Shown here piece after piece: positions 1-11,171 of a stretch of DNA of 64,000 nucleotides. A program made the translations under genes and the position numbers. Under the pieces are notes generated by a model that had not been told where the DNA came from, made no database searches, and was given only the letters and a program-made list of their open reading frames with translations. Position 1 is the stretch's first letter. Every line of letters begins with the position of its first letter. The DNA comes from Cycas panzhihuaensis (taxonomy: Eukaryota; Cycadophyta): NCBI GenBank assembly GCA_023213395.1, contig CM041465.1:206281741-206345740 (forward strand), read 5' to 3'.

Positions 1-1131
1 TACATCACAGTATATAATAATATGATTTTTCAATGGTTTAAGGAGTTCAATTATAGAAGGAATATGCCAAAAGGCGTATTCCCAAAAAGTGTGACTTCTA
101 ACTTGACCCATATACCTCCAAATGATCGATAAAACATATTTATGATATTACTAAGGTTTGAACTTAGCAAAAAATCATCAAATAATCACATTGAAGAGTT
201 GCACGAAGTGGAGATAAGAGGCATAGTTGCTGCACCATGTACACAGACTTGTATACTACACTGATCTATAGACATTTAATACGAATCTCTCACACACTAT
301 ACAGTTGGTAAAGAACTCAAATGTTATCCAATAGCCTCTTAAACATGCCTAGCCATCATAATATGCACCTAGCCATCACAACAAAGTGCCCAATCAACAC
401 GAATAGCACCCAACTAATACGAATAACACCTAGCCAGCTCTTAAGAGCACTAAATTAGTATGAAAATAGTATAGCCAGCTTTCAAGAGTGTCAAACTAGC
501 AAAAAATAGCCCAGCCAGCTCTTAACAAATAGATGCAGCCTTAAATCATACATATGACTAAGATATGGGGGCCATACTCTTAAATAAAGGCACTATGACT
601 CAAAGTTCAGTAGTTGACACTTTATTCTACTATATACTCAGTCTAGTCTCATCATAGAGGACTGAAAACATTCCTAAATACGCTGCAATCTCTCTCTTAT
701 ACATACAAGATGTATGTATTACCAGAAAAAGCTTGCGTTTTTTGAATTTTATAGTGCTTTCAATGAGTAAATAACTGACTTATTTGTGTACATGGATGGC
801 TATTCTCATAGTCGTTGAATCACCATTAGTACGTGATCTGCTGGCTTGAATCACCCCTATAGATCATCAACCCACCTCAAATGGCCCCCAACAAGCTAAC
901 TCAAACCATAATTGTGGCCTTCACACTTGATTATTGACTCTAATAAATATTTATGCTCCATTGAATAATGATTTTCACTACTTCAACTACCACTAATCTA
1001 TCGTACCTGCTCCTACATGTTACTAGAGATGATGGACCTTTAAGATATGTCTTGGGTTTGACGGCTTCACCCAGCCACTCACAATCTCACTGCTCTGCTC
1101 AACATTAGGCTTTAGTTGTGTAGGACCCTAT
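1..1131 (-). other. Non-coding interior of a minus-strand LTR element
   Basis: This stretch lies to the left of a reverse-oriented primer binding site, so on the minus strand it would be the leader just downstream of a 5' LTR. I see no open frame of note and no gag or pol motif on either strand. Short words such as 'tagccagctc' and 'cacctagcc' recur between about 350 and 540. It may be the leader of a copia-type element whose coding part lies outside the window, or a non-autonomous derivative. Confidence 0.4.
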
Positions 1132-1132
1132 G

Positions 1133-1144
1133 GCTTTGATACCA
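1133..1144 (-). other. Primer binding site, minus strand
   Basis: Read on the minus strand this is TGGTATCAAAGC, one base from the TGGTATCAGAGC primer site complementary to the 3' end of plant initiator-Met tRNA. It abuts an LTR-like stretch to its right, the geometry expected for a minus-strand LTR retrotransposon. Confidence 0.6.
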
Positions 1145-1502
1145 TATTCAGAAACATAAAATCATATAGGTATGTTTTCATCCATAAAATTTTTAACTAT
1201 ACTCAAAAAGCAAATATAAGTATACACCAAATATAGATGCACAGTACATGGGATTTACGCGGGAAAACCCTTTCAGGAAAAAACCCACCACAAAAGCATC
1301 CTTTATGGATCACATTAATTATTTCACAATTGCTTAGTACATTAAATACAGAAGGTCTTAAGACATATATATTCTTCCAGGAGGTGTCACCTGATTAGGG
1401 TTATGACCCTTTGAATAACTCGCACATTTTCACTTAATCACCTAGTCAAACCACATTAACATCAATCCATGGCTTAACAAATAACTGCCATGTTAATAAT
1501 AC
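1145..1502 (-). repeat. Probable 5' LTR (minus strand), right end not fixed
   Basis: The LTR would start directly beside the primer site with TATTCAG (TG decayed to TA). It contains a block around 1250-1300 whose reverse complement reads as a run of GGGTTTT and CCCGCGTAAAT, a form often seen in the transcribed part of plant copia LTRs. No partner LTR is present in the window, so the right boundary and any target duplication cannot be fixed. The next recognisable feature is the tandem repeat that begins near 1503. Confidence 0.4.
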
Positions 1503-2620
1503 TATAGATAAGAAATGAAAAGAGTCTTTACATGCATAGGCATATGATTCAAAATTAGCATGGTTAGGAAGTAAACTATGCAAGAAAGATAAATAAACCT
1601 AGTTGTCTCAAAGTTAGGTCCTTGTACTTCCCTCCCCTTTAAAAAAACATCATCCTAATGTGCTCATCCTACTATAAATAAGTATAGAAGTTGTTGTTTA
1701 TTTTATCTTTAATTTGTAGAGTAACTTCTTCTAGAGTTAGATATCACCATTGAACCATTACTTGTTTTATAGATCTATGCAGTAATATCTCCTCCCCTCC
1801 CCCCCCCCCACATTATATGATGCTTGGTGAAATTTACTCTTGCAAATTATGCCTTTCAATTGAATTTATCATCACTTAAAAATACTCTTTTTATAGATTT
1901 CAAAACCATACATATTACTATCTAAACTATGCATATCCTTTTATTCTTCCCTCACTCGTATCATGTGTTCCCTTATATGCACACCCATCTAAAGTAATTT
2001 GATCAATTTTTGTATTATGCAAGCCACAACAAAATAAATTATATCATAAGTTATTAGAGGAAAAGGACATAGCACCTTAAACCATAACATAATACATATT
2101 GACTAGATAATCTAATAATCTTAAGTTGGTGCATCCCTAACACATGGCAGACCATAACATATGCTTCCACCTTATATAGGGTGAAAACAAATAAAATTAG
2201 TTGGTGTACCCCCAACACTTGGTAGAGCATAGAATAAGTTTCCACCTTACATAAGGGGAATAATATCCATGAACTAGAGAAAAGTTTACATTAGAACCAT
2301 AGATAAGAAATGAAAAGAGTTCTTACATACATAGGCACATGATTAAGAAGTAGCATGGTTAGGAAGTAAACTATGCAAGAAGGATAAGTAGACCTGATTG
2401 TCTCAAAGTTAAGCCCTTACACTCCCCTCCCCTTCAAAGAAGCATCATCATAATGTGCTCATCCTATTATAAATAAGTATAAAAGTTGTCATTGCATACC
2501 ATCTTAAGCTTTTTGAAGCAACTTCTTCTAAAGTTAGATGTCACAATTGTATCATTACTTGTTTTATAGCTCTATTCTATAATACCTTCTCCTAGTTATA
2601 TGATGCTTGGTGAGCGATAT
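1503..2620. repeat. Direct tandem repeat, about 795-bp unit (1.4 copies)
   Basis: The stretch that begins 'atagataagaaatgaaaagag' at about 1503 recurs at about 2298, and both copies run on through 'tggttaggaagtaaactatgc', 'tgtctcaaagtta', 'catcatc.taatgtgctcatcct' and 'tatgatgcttggtga'. The second copy stops matching near 2620. Within the unit, at about 2125-2260, there is a smaller tandem pair of about 75 bp around 'ttggtgcatccc...ttccacctta'. A third diverged copy of part of the unit lies at 39533-40130. There is no coding content. A poly-C tract sits at 1798-1809. Confidence 0.75.
1798..1809. repeat. Poly-C tract
   Basis: A run of C, interrupted once upstream, inside the tandem unit. The corresponding place in the second copy (about 2590) lacks it, so it is a private slippage expansion. 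Confidence 0.85.
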
Positions 2621-2823
2621 GTTATTACCTTTCCATCAACCTTCCACTATGAATTCTCTTACCACCCTTCAAATGATCGTGTTAGAGCTTAAACTTAGGG
2701 CCTATGGGTTATGGACACAGAAGAAGGAAAGAAATAAGTGACTACCATTTAAGTAGATAAACACATATATGATTTGGATAAGATCAAGTACTAATGAAGT
2801 GGGTGCTATTTAATAAATAAGCT
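2621..2823. other. Flank between tandem repeat and copia element A
   Basis: AT-rich flank with no coding content. It ends with TCTCT (2824-2828), which is repeated at 14759-14763 as the target duplication of element A. Confidence 0.5.
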
Positions 2824-2828
2824 TCTCT

Positions 2829-3183
2829 TATTGGGATAAACCCCAATATGATTAAAGCTCTGTGTGCCTAGGGCCCTCAAATCCACCTTTAAGACCCCCT
2901 AGGGAACCTAGAGCCTACTAATAGCCGCTTAAAGGGATGTAGAGTCACCACAAGACTATTAAGGTATGTGCAATAGTTATTTATCATTATTTTTTAATAT
3001 TATTTGAATATTTTATCAGCTAACATGCAAGTCAGGTTGATGGCGCTTGTTGCCTTCCAAAATGTCTATTTATGGAGTGAGAATACCTCCCTGGTGTTTT
3101 TTAACACTGCCATCATTGGAAATCTTATGTTAATTCAAAATGCACTCAGTGTAAAGTCCCACTCCACTCCTCTGCAACCCACA
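2829..3183 (+). repeat. 5' LTR of copia element A
   Basis: It aligns along its length with 14402-14758, including 'ggataaaccccaatatgatt', 'ctattaaggtatgtgcaat', 'ctaacatgcaagtc' and the ending 'ctgcaacccaca'. The first two bases have decayed from TG to TA. The two LTRs differ at many single positions, so the insertion is old. Confidence 0.9.
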
Positions 3184-3185
3184 TT

Positions 3186-3197
3186 TGGTATCAAAGC
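3186..3197 (+). other. Primer binding site of element A
   Basis: TGGTATCAAAGC, two bases after the LTR end. It differs by one base from the plant initiator-Met tRNA complement TGGTATCAGAGC. Confidence 0.85.
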
Positions 3198-4890
3198 ACC
3201 ATGGTTTTATCACAACTCAGCTACATTGGTTTGATTTAATTATATATTATATTAAAGTTCAATTGTAGGCATTCTAAAATTTATTTGTTTAATTTTTTCA
3301 ATTTATGTTTTTATTTCATGTTTTGTTTTTGGGCAACTTGATAGCCTTGATTCGGAAGCCTTCTGCATCAGATATAGCACTCAAAACCCCTACAAGTGAC
3401 TACTTATTGTGATCCTTATTGAACCAGTAAGCTAGTGAAAGAAATTGTTCATGATTTCATTGATTGTGCAGTGAGATATTTTAGTTTGATCAATAGTTAC
3501 TCTGTTTGACCTCTTTCCGGTATGTAGACTCCTTCTTAGCACACAAGCAACGGTTCATCCTAAAATTTTATGAGCCCCTTATTGCCCAAGATACCTCACT
3601 GCCTATCAATTTTGTCTCATTTCGTGGCTTACAAAGAAAGATCCAACCTCCAAAGTCACTTAGGCTCCCATTTCTCAAGTATTCACCAATTTTTTATTGT
3701 TTTCTTTAAATATATTTTAAAAATTTTATAAATTCTATTTCTCCTTACTTTGGCATCCCCTGTGTGACCATATCACCTCAAATTTAAAGTCTGACAAGCA
3801 TTTTCATTTACATTGTATCATCGTGCTCTCTATTTACTCAACAACTGCGCATTTTTTCTCATAATACATATATCTTTTTTAATCGATTTTTGTGTGTTTT
3901 TTAGCCCAAGCTACGTGGAAATCGATGGTATTCCTGTCTACGCCCTACTCTGTGTTAATACTCGATCAATTTGATCAATTTTACACCCTATGTGTTACCT
4001 CCTCTTCCTTCACCGCAAGTGCGTCGTGACGCCATTCATCATTTCTTCTTTATCATTTTTTAATACTTTGATTATATACAAGGTTTTAAAGAAATTTAAT
4101 TATTCTTTATAATATTTGAATTTTTTTGTTAAGTCTTTAGCCCCCCTCAAGAGCTTAGCCCCCAGTTCCATCAAGCTAATGTGACCTTGCATTATTTTTA
4201 AAAGGGGCTATCTCAAGTTCATAAACTTTTCCTTTTTATTTTTTTTAATTTATTTTTAATGCATAGGGTACCTAGTGTTTTTTTTGTTATATATTCTCGT
4301 TGGAGTACTAGTTTCTGATAAAACCTATTTCGTTGCATCCTTAATTTTATAGGCTATAGTGTAGACTAGCTATTTGTTGCTTTTGAAGCTGATTTGACCT
4401 AGTTTTTATGATTTAAATTCAATCATTTTTTTAGGCTTTTGAGTTATTAATATAAAGAGGACCTTTCATTATTTTTTATATAAATTTTTCCATTTGCCTT
4501 CATATTTCAAAACTGTTAGTTTCGTTGGAAAGCTGACTCATTTCTCCTTATACTTACATATTTATTTGTAAGATTTGAAGTTTTTTTGTAGATGTTCAAA
4601 GTTAGTAAAGTTAAGGTGCATAAGTGCTCCTAGTTTGTTATTATTTTATATTTTTAAACAGTATTTCTCAAGTTTAATTAACTTAAAGTATATTAAGAAG
4701 CTTTTAATTTATATTTGATACTTTTCACATTATTTCATAAGGATTTATTAGCATTTCATAACCTTTTAAACCCCCTAGCTCTGGTTAAGTCCCAAAAAGG
4801 GGTCATTTCACTTGTTCATTAAAATATTGAGTTGCAGGAACCCATTTTCAAAACGGTCAAATCCATTGGAAAGATATTTTATTATTCTTC
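3198..4890 (+). other. Long non-coding leader of element A (first part)
   Basis: About 1.7 kb between the primer site and the nested element, with no reading frame that resembles gag. It is AT-rich with poly-T runs. Two degenerate copies of a short motif (TTCAAAAC, then about 10 bp, then TTGGAAAG) lie near 4505 and 4848. The leader resumes after the nested element at 9246. Confidence 0.6.
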
Positions 4891-5211
4891 AATTTCAATA
4901 TGGACATAGCACCTAATATAAAGTGGGCCTCCTATTTTTATGCCTAATTATGTGGAGGAATAGTATCGATTGTGGTGACCTAATAGATGTATTTGTAGCT
5001 ATATTTGGCACTTGAGATCTATAAATATAGATCAAAGTCCATCTCTATAACATATCATTTTGTCATAATGTGAATATTATTCATTTGTGGGTTTTCACTC
5101 ATAAGGGTTTCCCATGGTAATATGGTATCTCGTGTGATTAGTTTCTACTTGTTATCTACCTGATGTAAAAGATCATGTTGACCTTGTTTGCTTTAATTAT
5201 ATTTTCTAACA
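4891..5211 (+). repeat. 5' LTR of nested LARD-like element
   Basis: It matches 8923-9245 through long shared stretches such as 'aaagtgggcctcctattttt', 'atgcctaattatgtggagga' and 'tcattttgtcataat', and ends 'ttttctaaca' against the primer site. The 5' boundary is set by alignment to the TGTTAAAATATG start of the 3' copy and could be off by several bases. Confidence 0.8.
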
Positions 5212-5223
5212 TGGTATCAGAGC
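5212..5223 (+). other. Primer binding site of nested element
   Basis: An exact TGGTATCAGAGC directly after the LTR end, complementary to the plant initiator-Met tRNA 3' end. It is better preserved than the sites of elements A, B and D. Confidence 0.9.
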
Positions 5224-8200
5224 ATGTAGATCATGCATAGGTAGATGAACATTATTGGAGGTCCAATAGATGGTGCCAAGTCATTATGGATTTCTCTTAG
5301 TAGATTGGCATGCTCGATGACCCTGCAGAATAGCCATGGTAGTGTAGGTGATCGTTAAGGATCCTAGGAGCCTTCTATCCATTGTTTGTAGGTACTTTGA
5401 GCCATATGAAGGTGCATAGATGAGTTCTGACTCTATTGCTAGCCATGTGAAAGTCGTTTGAACTTACTAAAGGTGTCGAATCCTTGCTTGATAATGCCTT
5501 AGAGTTTTCATGCCCTAGAGATGGTTGACATCCCCTTGTTGTCGGTGGGAGAGTGTAGAAACTCTAGCGAGCTTGTTGTAGAGTCATTAAATGATACTAC
5601 GACAATAAAACAAAGGTATACTCAATATATTTAATCTCTCGTGAGTAATTTAGGGTTTGATTAAATAATATTCGCCTGTGTGATATGCATGACATTGTTC
5701 ATGTCATAGATATAATAATTAGAAAGATTTCACTGGCTGATTGTATTGCCATGCATGTGTATATATGTTGCATGACTATTATATTATCATGTGATGTTGG
5801 ATTTGCCTCTACGTGATATGTAAATTGCTCGTATATATATTTACGTGATGAAATCATTGTTTGTCTGTATTCATTTGATCACCCGCATAAGTGACAGTAT
5901 TTGATCATTGTTGCGTGATGAATATAAGCAGTTAAAAGAGGATGGTAAATATGCATGGTAAATATACATATAGTTCATGCATACATATGCCAGTCGCCAT
6001 CATTTTGATTAATATTTTCAATCGCTTGTGAATATATCGTAGTCTTTGTTCAGTTGTGGATTATTCTCCATTCGTTGTTACTCGAGTAATGATATATATA
6101 TTGTAGTCGTCGGTCTGGTCTTGTATGATGGTGTTGTGCCTCTGTGCCACCCGCGCAACTGTGTTTTATTCATTGAAATCACCCATTTGCATTGTATTTT
6201 CATTGTCCGACTGTAAAGAGTATCTGTGTCGCCTAGTGCATGATGATATTATCAAGTTTACATGAGATATGCTACGTGATACATTTTTGCATGTGTCTGT
6301 GATGCGTGAAGAATAAGTCGTTGTTCTGCAATTTGCCCATGCATGTGCAGCTGAAGTCGACCATTTGAATGTATAGCATGCATGTAAATAAACTCTATTT
6401 GTTGCAGTTTTTCATGCATACATGTTGAGTATATTCATTGCAATTGCCATTTTTCAATAATCATCTTTGCCATAATTTGTTTACAACTATTTCCATGATG
6501 ATTGCAGTCGCTCAGTGTGATTAAATTACTAGATGTCACCATCGTGTATGATAATAATCAACTGTATGATATATACTAAGTTTGCTTGTTGATTTAATCA
6601 CTCATTGTTTACGTTGTCATCTTGATATTCATATATACAGCCATAAATTTGTGTATATATGTAGAATTACATCTCTCGCCCATATGGATTATATTGATTT
6701 GTTTGTGTCATGGCATATTTCACATATTGTAAGTCACCCATCCATGTTATTAATATATCAATGTCATTGACATTTGATTATATTTAATCAAATGGATTTG
6801 ATCTTTCTTTGGAAGTTCGTCCATGCCCATTTTTTTATAAACTTACTTTGATTTATTTCGAAGTCATTTTCTTTATTGAAAGTTTCATTATATCATGTTT
6901 CAATGCTATATCTCCTTGCCATTATGCATGATATAGTGTTCTATGCAAATGGGTGTATATAGTGGTATATTGTGAGCTTTCTATGACTCATAAAAGGGCA
7001 CATATAAGACATTGATAGCAAAGCTAGTGATATAATGACAAAGTGAGTGCTTTAGGTACACTCTGTTGATGATTTTAATAGTGATTAAGTACTTTCTTAT
7101 ATATATTTTGCGTGAGAAAGTTAATGGGTGACATAAGGCATATTGATGCTCTCTATCATGTGTGTTACATGGGAGAGTGAGTTGGGAGAAGAGGCAATTA
7201 TTGATTCTCTAGTATGTGATGATACATGAGAGAGTTTATGGGCAAAATTGACGAATTAAGACATGTTTGTTGGACAAGATAAGGCACTAATGTGGTATGT
7301 TGCGTTCATTTTAAAGGCGAGTGTAAGGATGAAATTAGGTGAGTTTAATGGGCAGGTTGAGAGCAGGTCTTAAGTGTGAGTATGAGGGTGATAATGGATG
7401 TGTTTGGGCAAAGAAGAGCATAAGATACCTTACTTGCAACTTAATACAAACTTTGTTACTGTTTGAGTGTGGCATATATCATTGCATAAAGTTCATGATT
7501 TATGTGATTATTGAGTGAAATATATGTGGTTGATTCAGTGATATGAGTGTGTTCTTATTCATGATTATATTAAAGTTTAGTTACATCAGACATATATGAG
7601 GTGATGAAGTTCAGAATTTACTTATATGAATGGCTATTGGACTGATGATAGCATGAGGCTTGTGCCTTAGTTAATGATGGTTCAAAATGGGTGCATATTT
7701 GAACAAGTCTGATGTGGAACCAAGACATAGTGTTTGATGAAATTTAAGTGTGAATGGAAAGGTCTAAGACAAGATGCCTTAAAATCAGTGATGCCTTTAT
7801 CATGGTATGTATAATTAGCCTATAAGGTTGCATTGCAGGTGTGTATCATGATGCAGATGGTGAGGTTGGTACATGTTTTAGTTTGCCTCCTATGGTTTGA
7901 TGGAAAGAACTGTAACAGATAGGTATGGGTACCTCTATTGTGACTGTTCGTGGCATGTTTTCCCCTCATATGTTGTGTTTGGATCAAGTGAGAAGCCTTC
8001 CATTCATTCCTTTGGTGCATTCGAGTACACACATCTTAGATGAAGATTGCAACAGTAGGATTGCAAGCGTTTGAAGCCTATAAGTTGTTTAGCTTATAAA
8101 TAGTATGATCTACAGGGGAAATGCATTATGATTAGTCTAGATATTGAGTTTATGAGTTTATGACATATTATATTGAGTTTCATTTGGTAACAGGTTTTAT

Positions 8201-8922
8201 TCTTCATTACTTCACTTTTCTGAGGTTTGTTTTCCTAACATTGTGCTTGAGACAAAAGCAGGACTTAGTGAGATATTGATGATGAGGAGTTGTTAGATGA
8301 TGAGACATGGATTGCAACCCCATGTTCCATTGAAAGTTGAAGACATGTAGGATGATAGAAGATCATGAATCAACATGCCAATCAAAGCTTGAGATAGATA
8401 CAAACATTCCAGTGAGTATAGATTTACGATAGAGAGTTGTATTGAAGCAAAGAACCTGGTTGATTTGCAAGTTTGAAGACTTGTTACGTAGGTGATCTCT
8501 AGCAGGAAGAAGGATTAAGGTATGATGAGATATTTAGCACCAGTCTCTATGTTTATTAGTCTATTTGATCCTTGCTTCAACAACTTCAGTTAGTAGGGTA
8601 TCATATCGTATCGTATCAATGTTCCTTAACGAAAACTTGAAGAGGCAATTCATATGGCTCAAGTGGATCAACCTCTTGGTTTAGTCAAAGGAATATGGAT
8701 AAGTTGAATGGAAGAAGTTTTAGGTATAGAGAGAGTTATATGGTTGTAGGTCTGTTGGAGTATTTCCAAAGAATTAAGCACATATAAGGTATGATACCAT
8801 TACATTCGAGTGAAGATCGCTACATCGGCGTTCATGTATATTAGGTTGGATAAGGTTATCCTTGAGAGGGGATTTATTCCCAATAATAATCCTTGTTGCC
8901 CCACATTTACATTAAGAGGGGA
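5224..8922 (+). other. Non-coding interior of nested element
   Basis: About 3.7 kb with no retroelement protein motif on either strand. The part from about 5690 to 6930 is rich in the palindromic words CATGCA/TGCATG and in CGTGAT. The interior ends in the purine tract AAGAGGGGA at 8914-8922, the expected plus-strand primer, right before the 3' LTR. Confidence 0.7.
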
Positions 8923-9245
8923 TGTTAAAATATGTGACCATACCCCTTAATGTAAAGTGGGCCTCCTATTTTTATGCCTAATTATGTGGAGGAATAGTCT
9001 CGATTATGGTGACCTAATGGATGTATTTGCAGTTATATTTAGCACTTTAGATCTATAAATATAAATCAAAATCCATCTTTGTAATATATCATTTTGTCAT
9101 AATATGAATATTATTCATTTATGGGTTTTCACCTGTAAGGGTTTCCCACAACAATATGGTGTCTCTTATGATCTGCTTTTGCTTGTTATCTGCCTGATGT
9201 GAAAGATCTAGTCGACCTTGTTTGCTTCAGTTACATTTTCTAACA
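8923..9245 (+). repeat. 3' LTR of nested LARD-like element
   Basis: It begins TGTTAAAATATG after the polypurine tract and ends TTTTCTAACA. It pairs with 4891-5211. Differences between the copies are mostly transitions scattered along the length. Confidence 0.85.
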
Positions 9246-10187
9246 GTACATAGCACATCAAAAGTTCACTTGCTAAAAATGTTCTTGATTCATTATTGCA
9301 CTTATAAAGGTTGCATCTAGTTGGTAGTGCACTTTGTTTTCAAAGGAACATTTCATTTTTAAAGGCATTACATCTCTTTTTTCTTAGAAGTTATTGCTTG
9401 CATATTTCCTTCAAAGCTTCATTATATTGCTTATTCAATATTACTTAGAGGATATTATTTTTAATTCAAGTTATTTCTTTTTGCATAAAAGAAATCTTTC
9501 AAAACCCTAAGTAAGACCATATTATTAATTTATTTATTCTCACATTAAAAAGACAATCTTGAATTAAACCACCTTTATTTTCTAGCCTTACAAGGGGAAC
9601 AATTAGGACCCCTGAAGTTACCACCCCGCACATGCTAACTGGCCTACTCATATTGGATGAAGATAGCTATTAGCTATCAGATGTATTTGGTGGTAGGATA
9701 AGGTGTAAAACATATGCCATTTGCGGTGTTTGGATACCAAGGCTAAACCTGGAGAGGGTGAGTGCCTTGATTTGAGAACCTTCACTACTAGATATGTCTC
9801 TAAGCATAAGTCTGACGCATGTAGGTCCATAATTCAGAGGGGTGTAAAAGTCTTCTTAGTAGCCTACGTACTAAGGTATATAGAGCCTAGTGCTCACGTA
9901 CTGATATATTGGGTCCCTGTTTTATCATTTGTGGGTAGGCACCACTAGACATGATAGTAACCAAAGGTTTTCCCAAGAGAACCTTAAACTTAGAGCCTAA
10001 TAGCCTTAATATATATTATTTTACTATTTAAAACTTTGGGTCAAACCTTGGGTTATTCAAACTTAGAGCAAATTTTTAAACTCAAACCTTTTTAAATTTC
10101 AAACTCAATTTTTTTTTATATTCAAACTCAACTTTTGTAAACTTAATCATTATTTGTCATCTTTAATCAACAAAACTTTAGTTAAAT
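9246..10187 (+). other. Leader of element A (second part)
   Basis: Continues the leader of element A after the nested insertion and runs to the gag start. A less AT-rich stretch (about 9597-9960) contains no recognisable protein. From about 10024 to 10150 there is a degenerate tandem array built on TTCAAACTCA/TTAAACTCAA words just before the gag ATG. Confidence 0.5.
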
Positions 10188-11171
10188 ATGACTTCTAGCT
10201 TTGGAAACATGATTATCCCTAAATTTGATGAAAATAATTTCTTAAATTGGAGTAGGAGGATGAGACCCATCCCCATAGCTAATGACATGTAGGAAATTGT
10301 GAAGACAGGCTACAACAAACTAGGTCAAAATCCATCTGATGTAGAAAAGGCTACCTACAAAGACAATATTGAGAAAGATAATGAAGCCTTAACACTTATC
10401 TTCTATGCACTTGAAGACCATGTATTCCCACGTGTTAGTGAATCAATTAAGAAAAAGGAAGCTTAGGAAACCTTACAGTTAATATATGAAGGAGTAACCT
10501 CTTCTAAACTACAGAACTTTAGGAGTAATTTTGAAAATTTACGCATGATGCCCAATGAATCTGTAATAAAGTTTATGACCAAAATACAAGATATTGTAAA
10601 CCAAATGAGGTCTTTTGGCAATACCCTAACTGAACAAAGGGTAGTTAAAAGGATTCTTAGATGTGTTGGAGCTGTCAGACATTTTGAAATAGTTGCCATT
10701 AGTATCAGTGTTTAAAAGGATCTAAGTACTCTAAAAGTAGAACAACTTAGTGCCATGCTTATATCTATAGAGGAGCAACAAAGTTCAAATGAGTCTTTAG
10801 AACATGCCTTTGCTACAAAGGCCTATATTCAATCAAACTCCCAAGCAGAAACTTCAAGGAAAAAAGAATCACCTCTAAGAAGAAAGGTTGGAAATCCTAG
10901 AAGGGATACTAGGCAAGATCCTCCACGATATCAAGCACCTCATCAAAGAAAGTAAGGAGGACCCCAACAGCATGAAAACCCTCCAAGGAATACAAATCAA
11001 AAGAGATAATTTGATAATCATACTTGTTGTCCAAATTGCTAAGGAAATCCTTAATCTTCAAGGTCAAATCAGGAATATCATGATAATAGATCAAGAGACA
11101 ACCCTCCTCAACCTTATGAGGAAAGGAGGAGATCCTTCAACATTGATTGATCTCATCCAAGAAGCAGAAGC
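10188..11171 (+). pseudogene. gag: Decayed copia gag of element A
   Basis: Gag is the structural protein that packages element RNA in the virus-like particle. The frame opens at an ATG followed by the N-terminal pattern P-K-F-D..NNFLNWSRRM, typical of plant copia gag (DUF4219/UBN2 type). It continues through a segment with 'SSKLQNFRSNFENLRM' and 'VNQMRSFG', which matches the usual 'L...F..L.M...EsV..y..ri..l.n.lr..G' layout. In-frame stops interrupt it near 10290, 10465, 10714 and 10953; the one at 10465 sits where Trp is expected. The zinc knuckle lies just downstream at about 11200-11250. There the first two Cys are Tyr, while the His and last Cys remain. It is not functional. Confidence 0.85.

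Larger units (their letters stand above)
4891..9245 (+). mobile_element. Nested LARD-like non-coding LTR retrotransposon
   Basis: Two similar repeats of about 321 and 323 bp (4891-5211 and 8923-9245) flank about 3.7 kb. A perfect TGGTATCAGAGC primer site follows the left repeat directly, and a purine tract AAGAGGGGA precedes the right one. The interior has no gag or pol motif in any frame, which fits a large retrotransposon derivative mobilised in trans. It splits the leader of element A, so it inserted later. I could not find matching 5-bp target duplications: the left end is decayed and its first 10 bases are uncertain. Confidence 0.8.

Noticed and set aside
5690-6930. Spaced CATGCA words as a CRISPR-like array
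   Set aside because: Spacing is irregular, the repeats are only 6 bp, and this is plant DNA.
7820-8032. Minus-strand frame of 70 residues in the LARD-like element
   Set aside because: Short, no motif, and the element shows no other coding signal.
9246-9260. GTACATAGCAC beside the nested element as a long target duplication of GGACATAGCAC (4902-4912)
   Set aside because: The left copy aligns better as part of the LTR itself (GACCATACCCC in the 3' LTR), so the likeness is probably chance.
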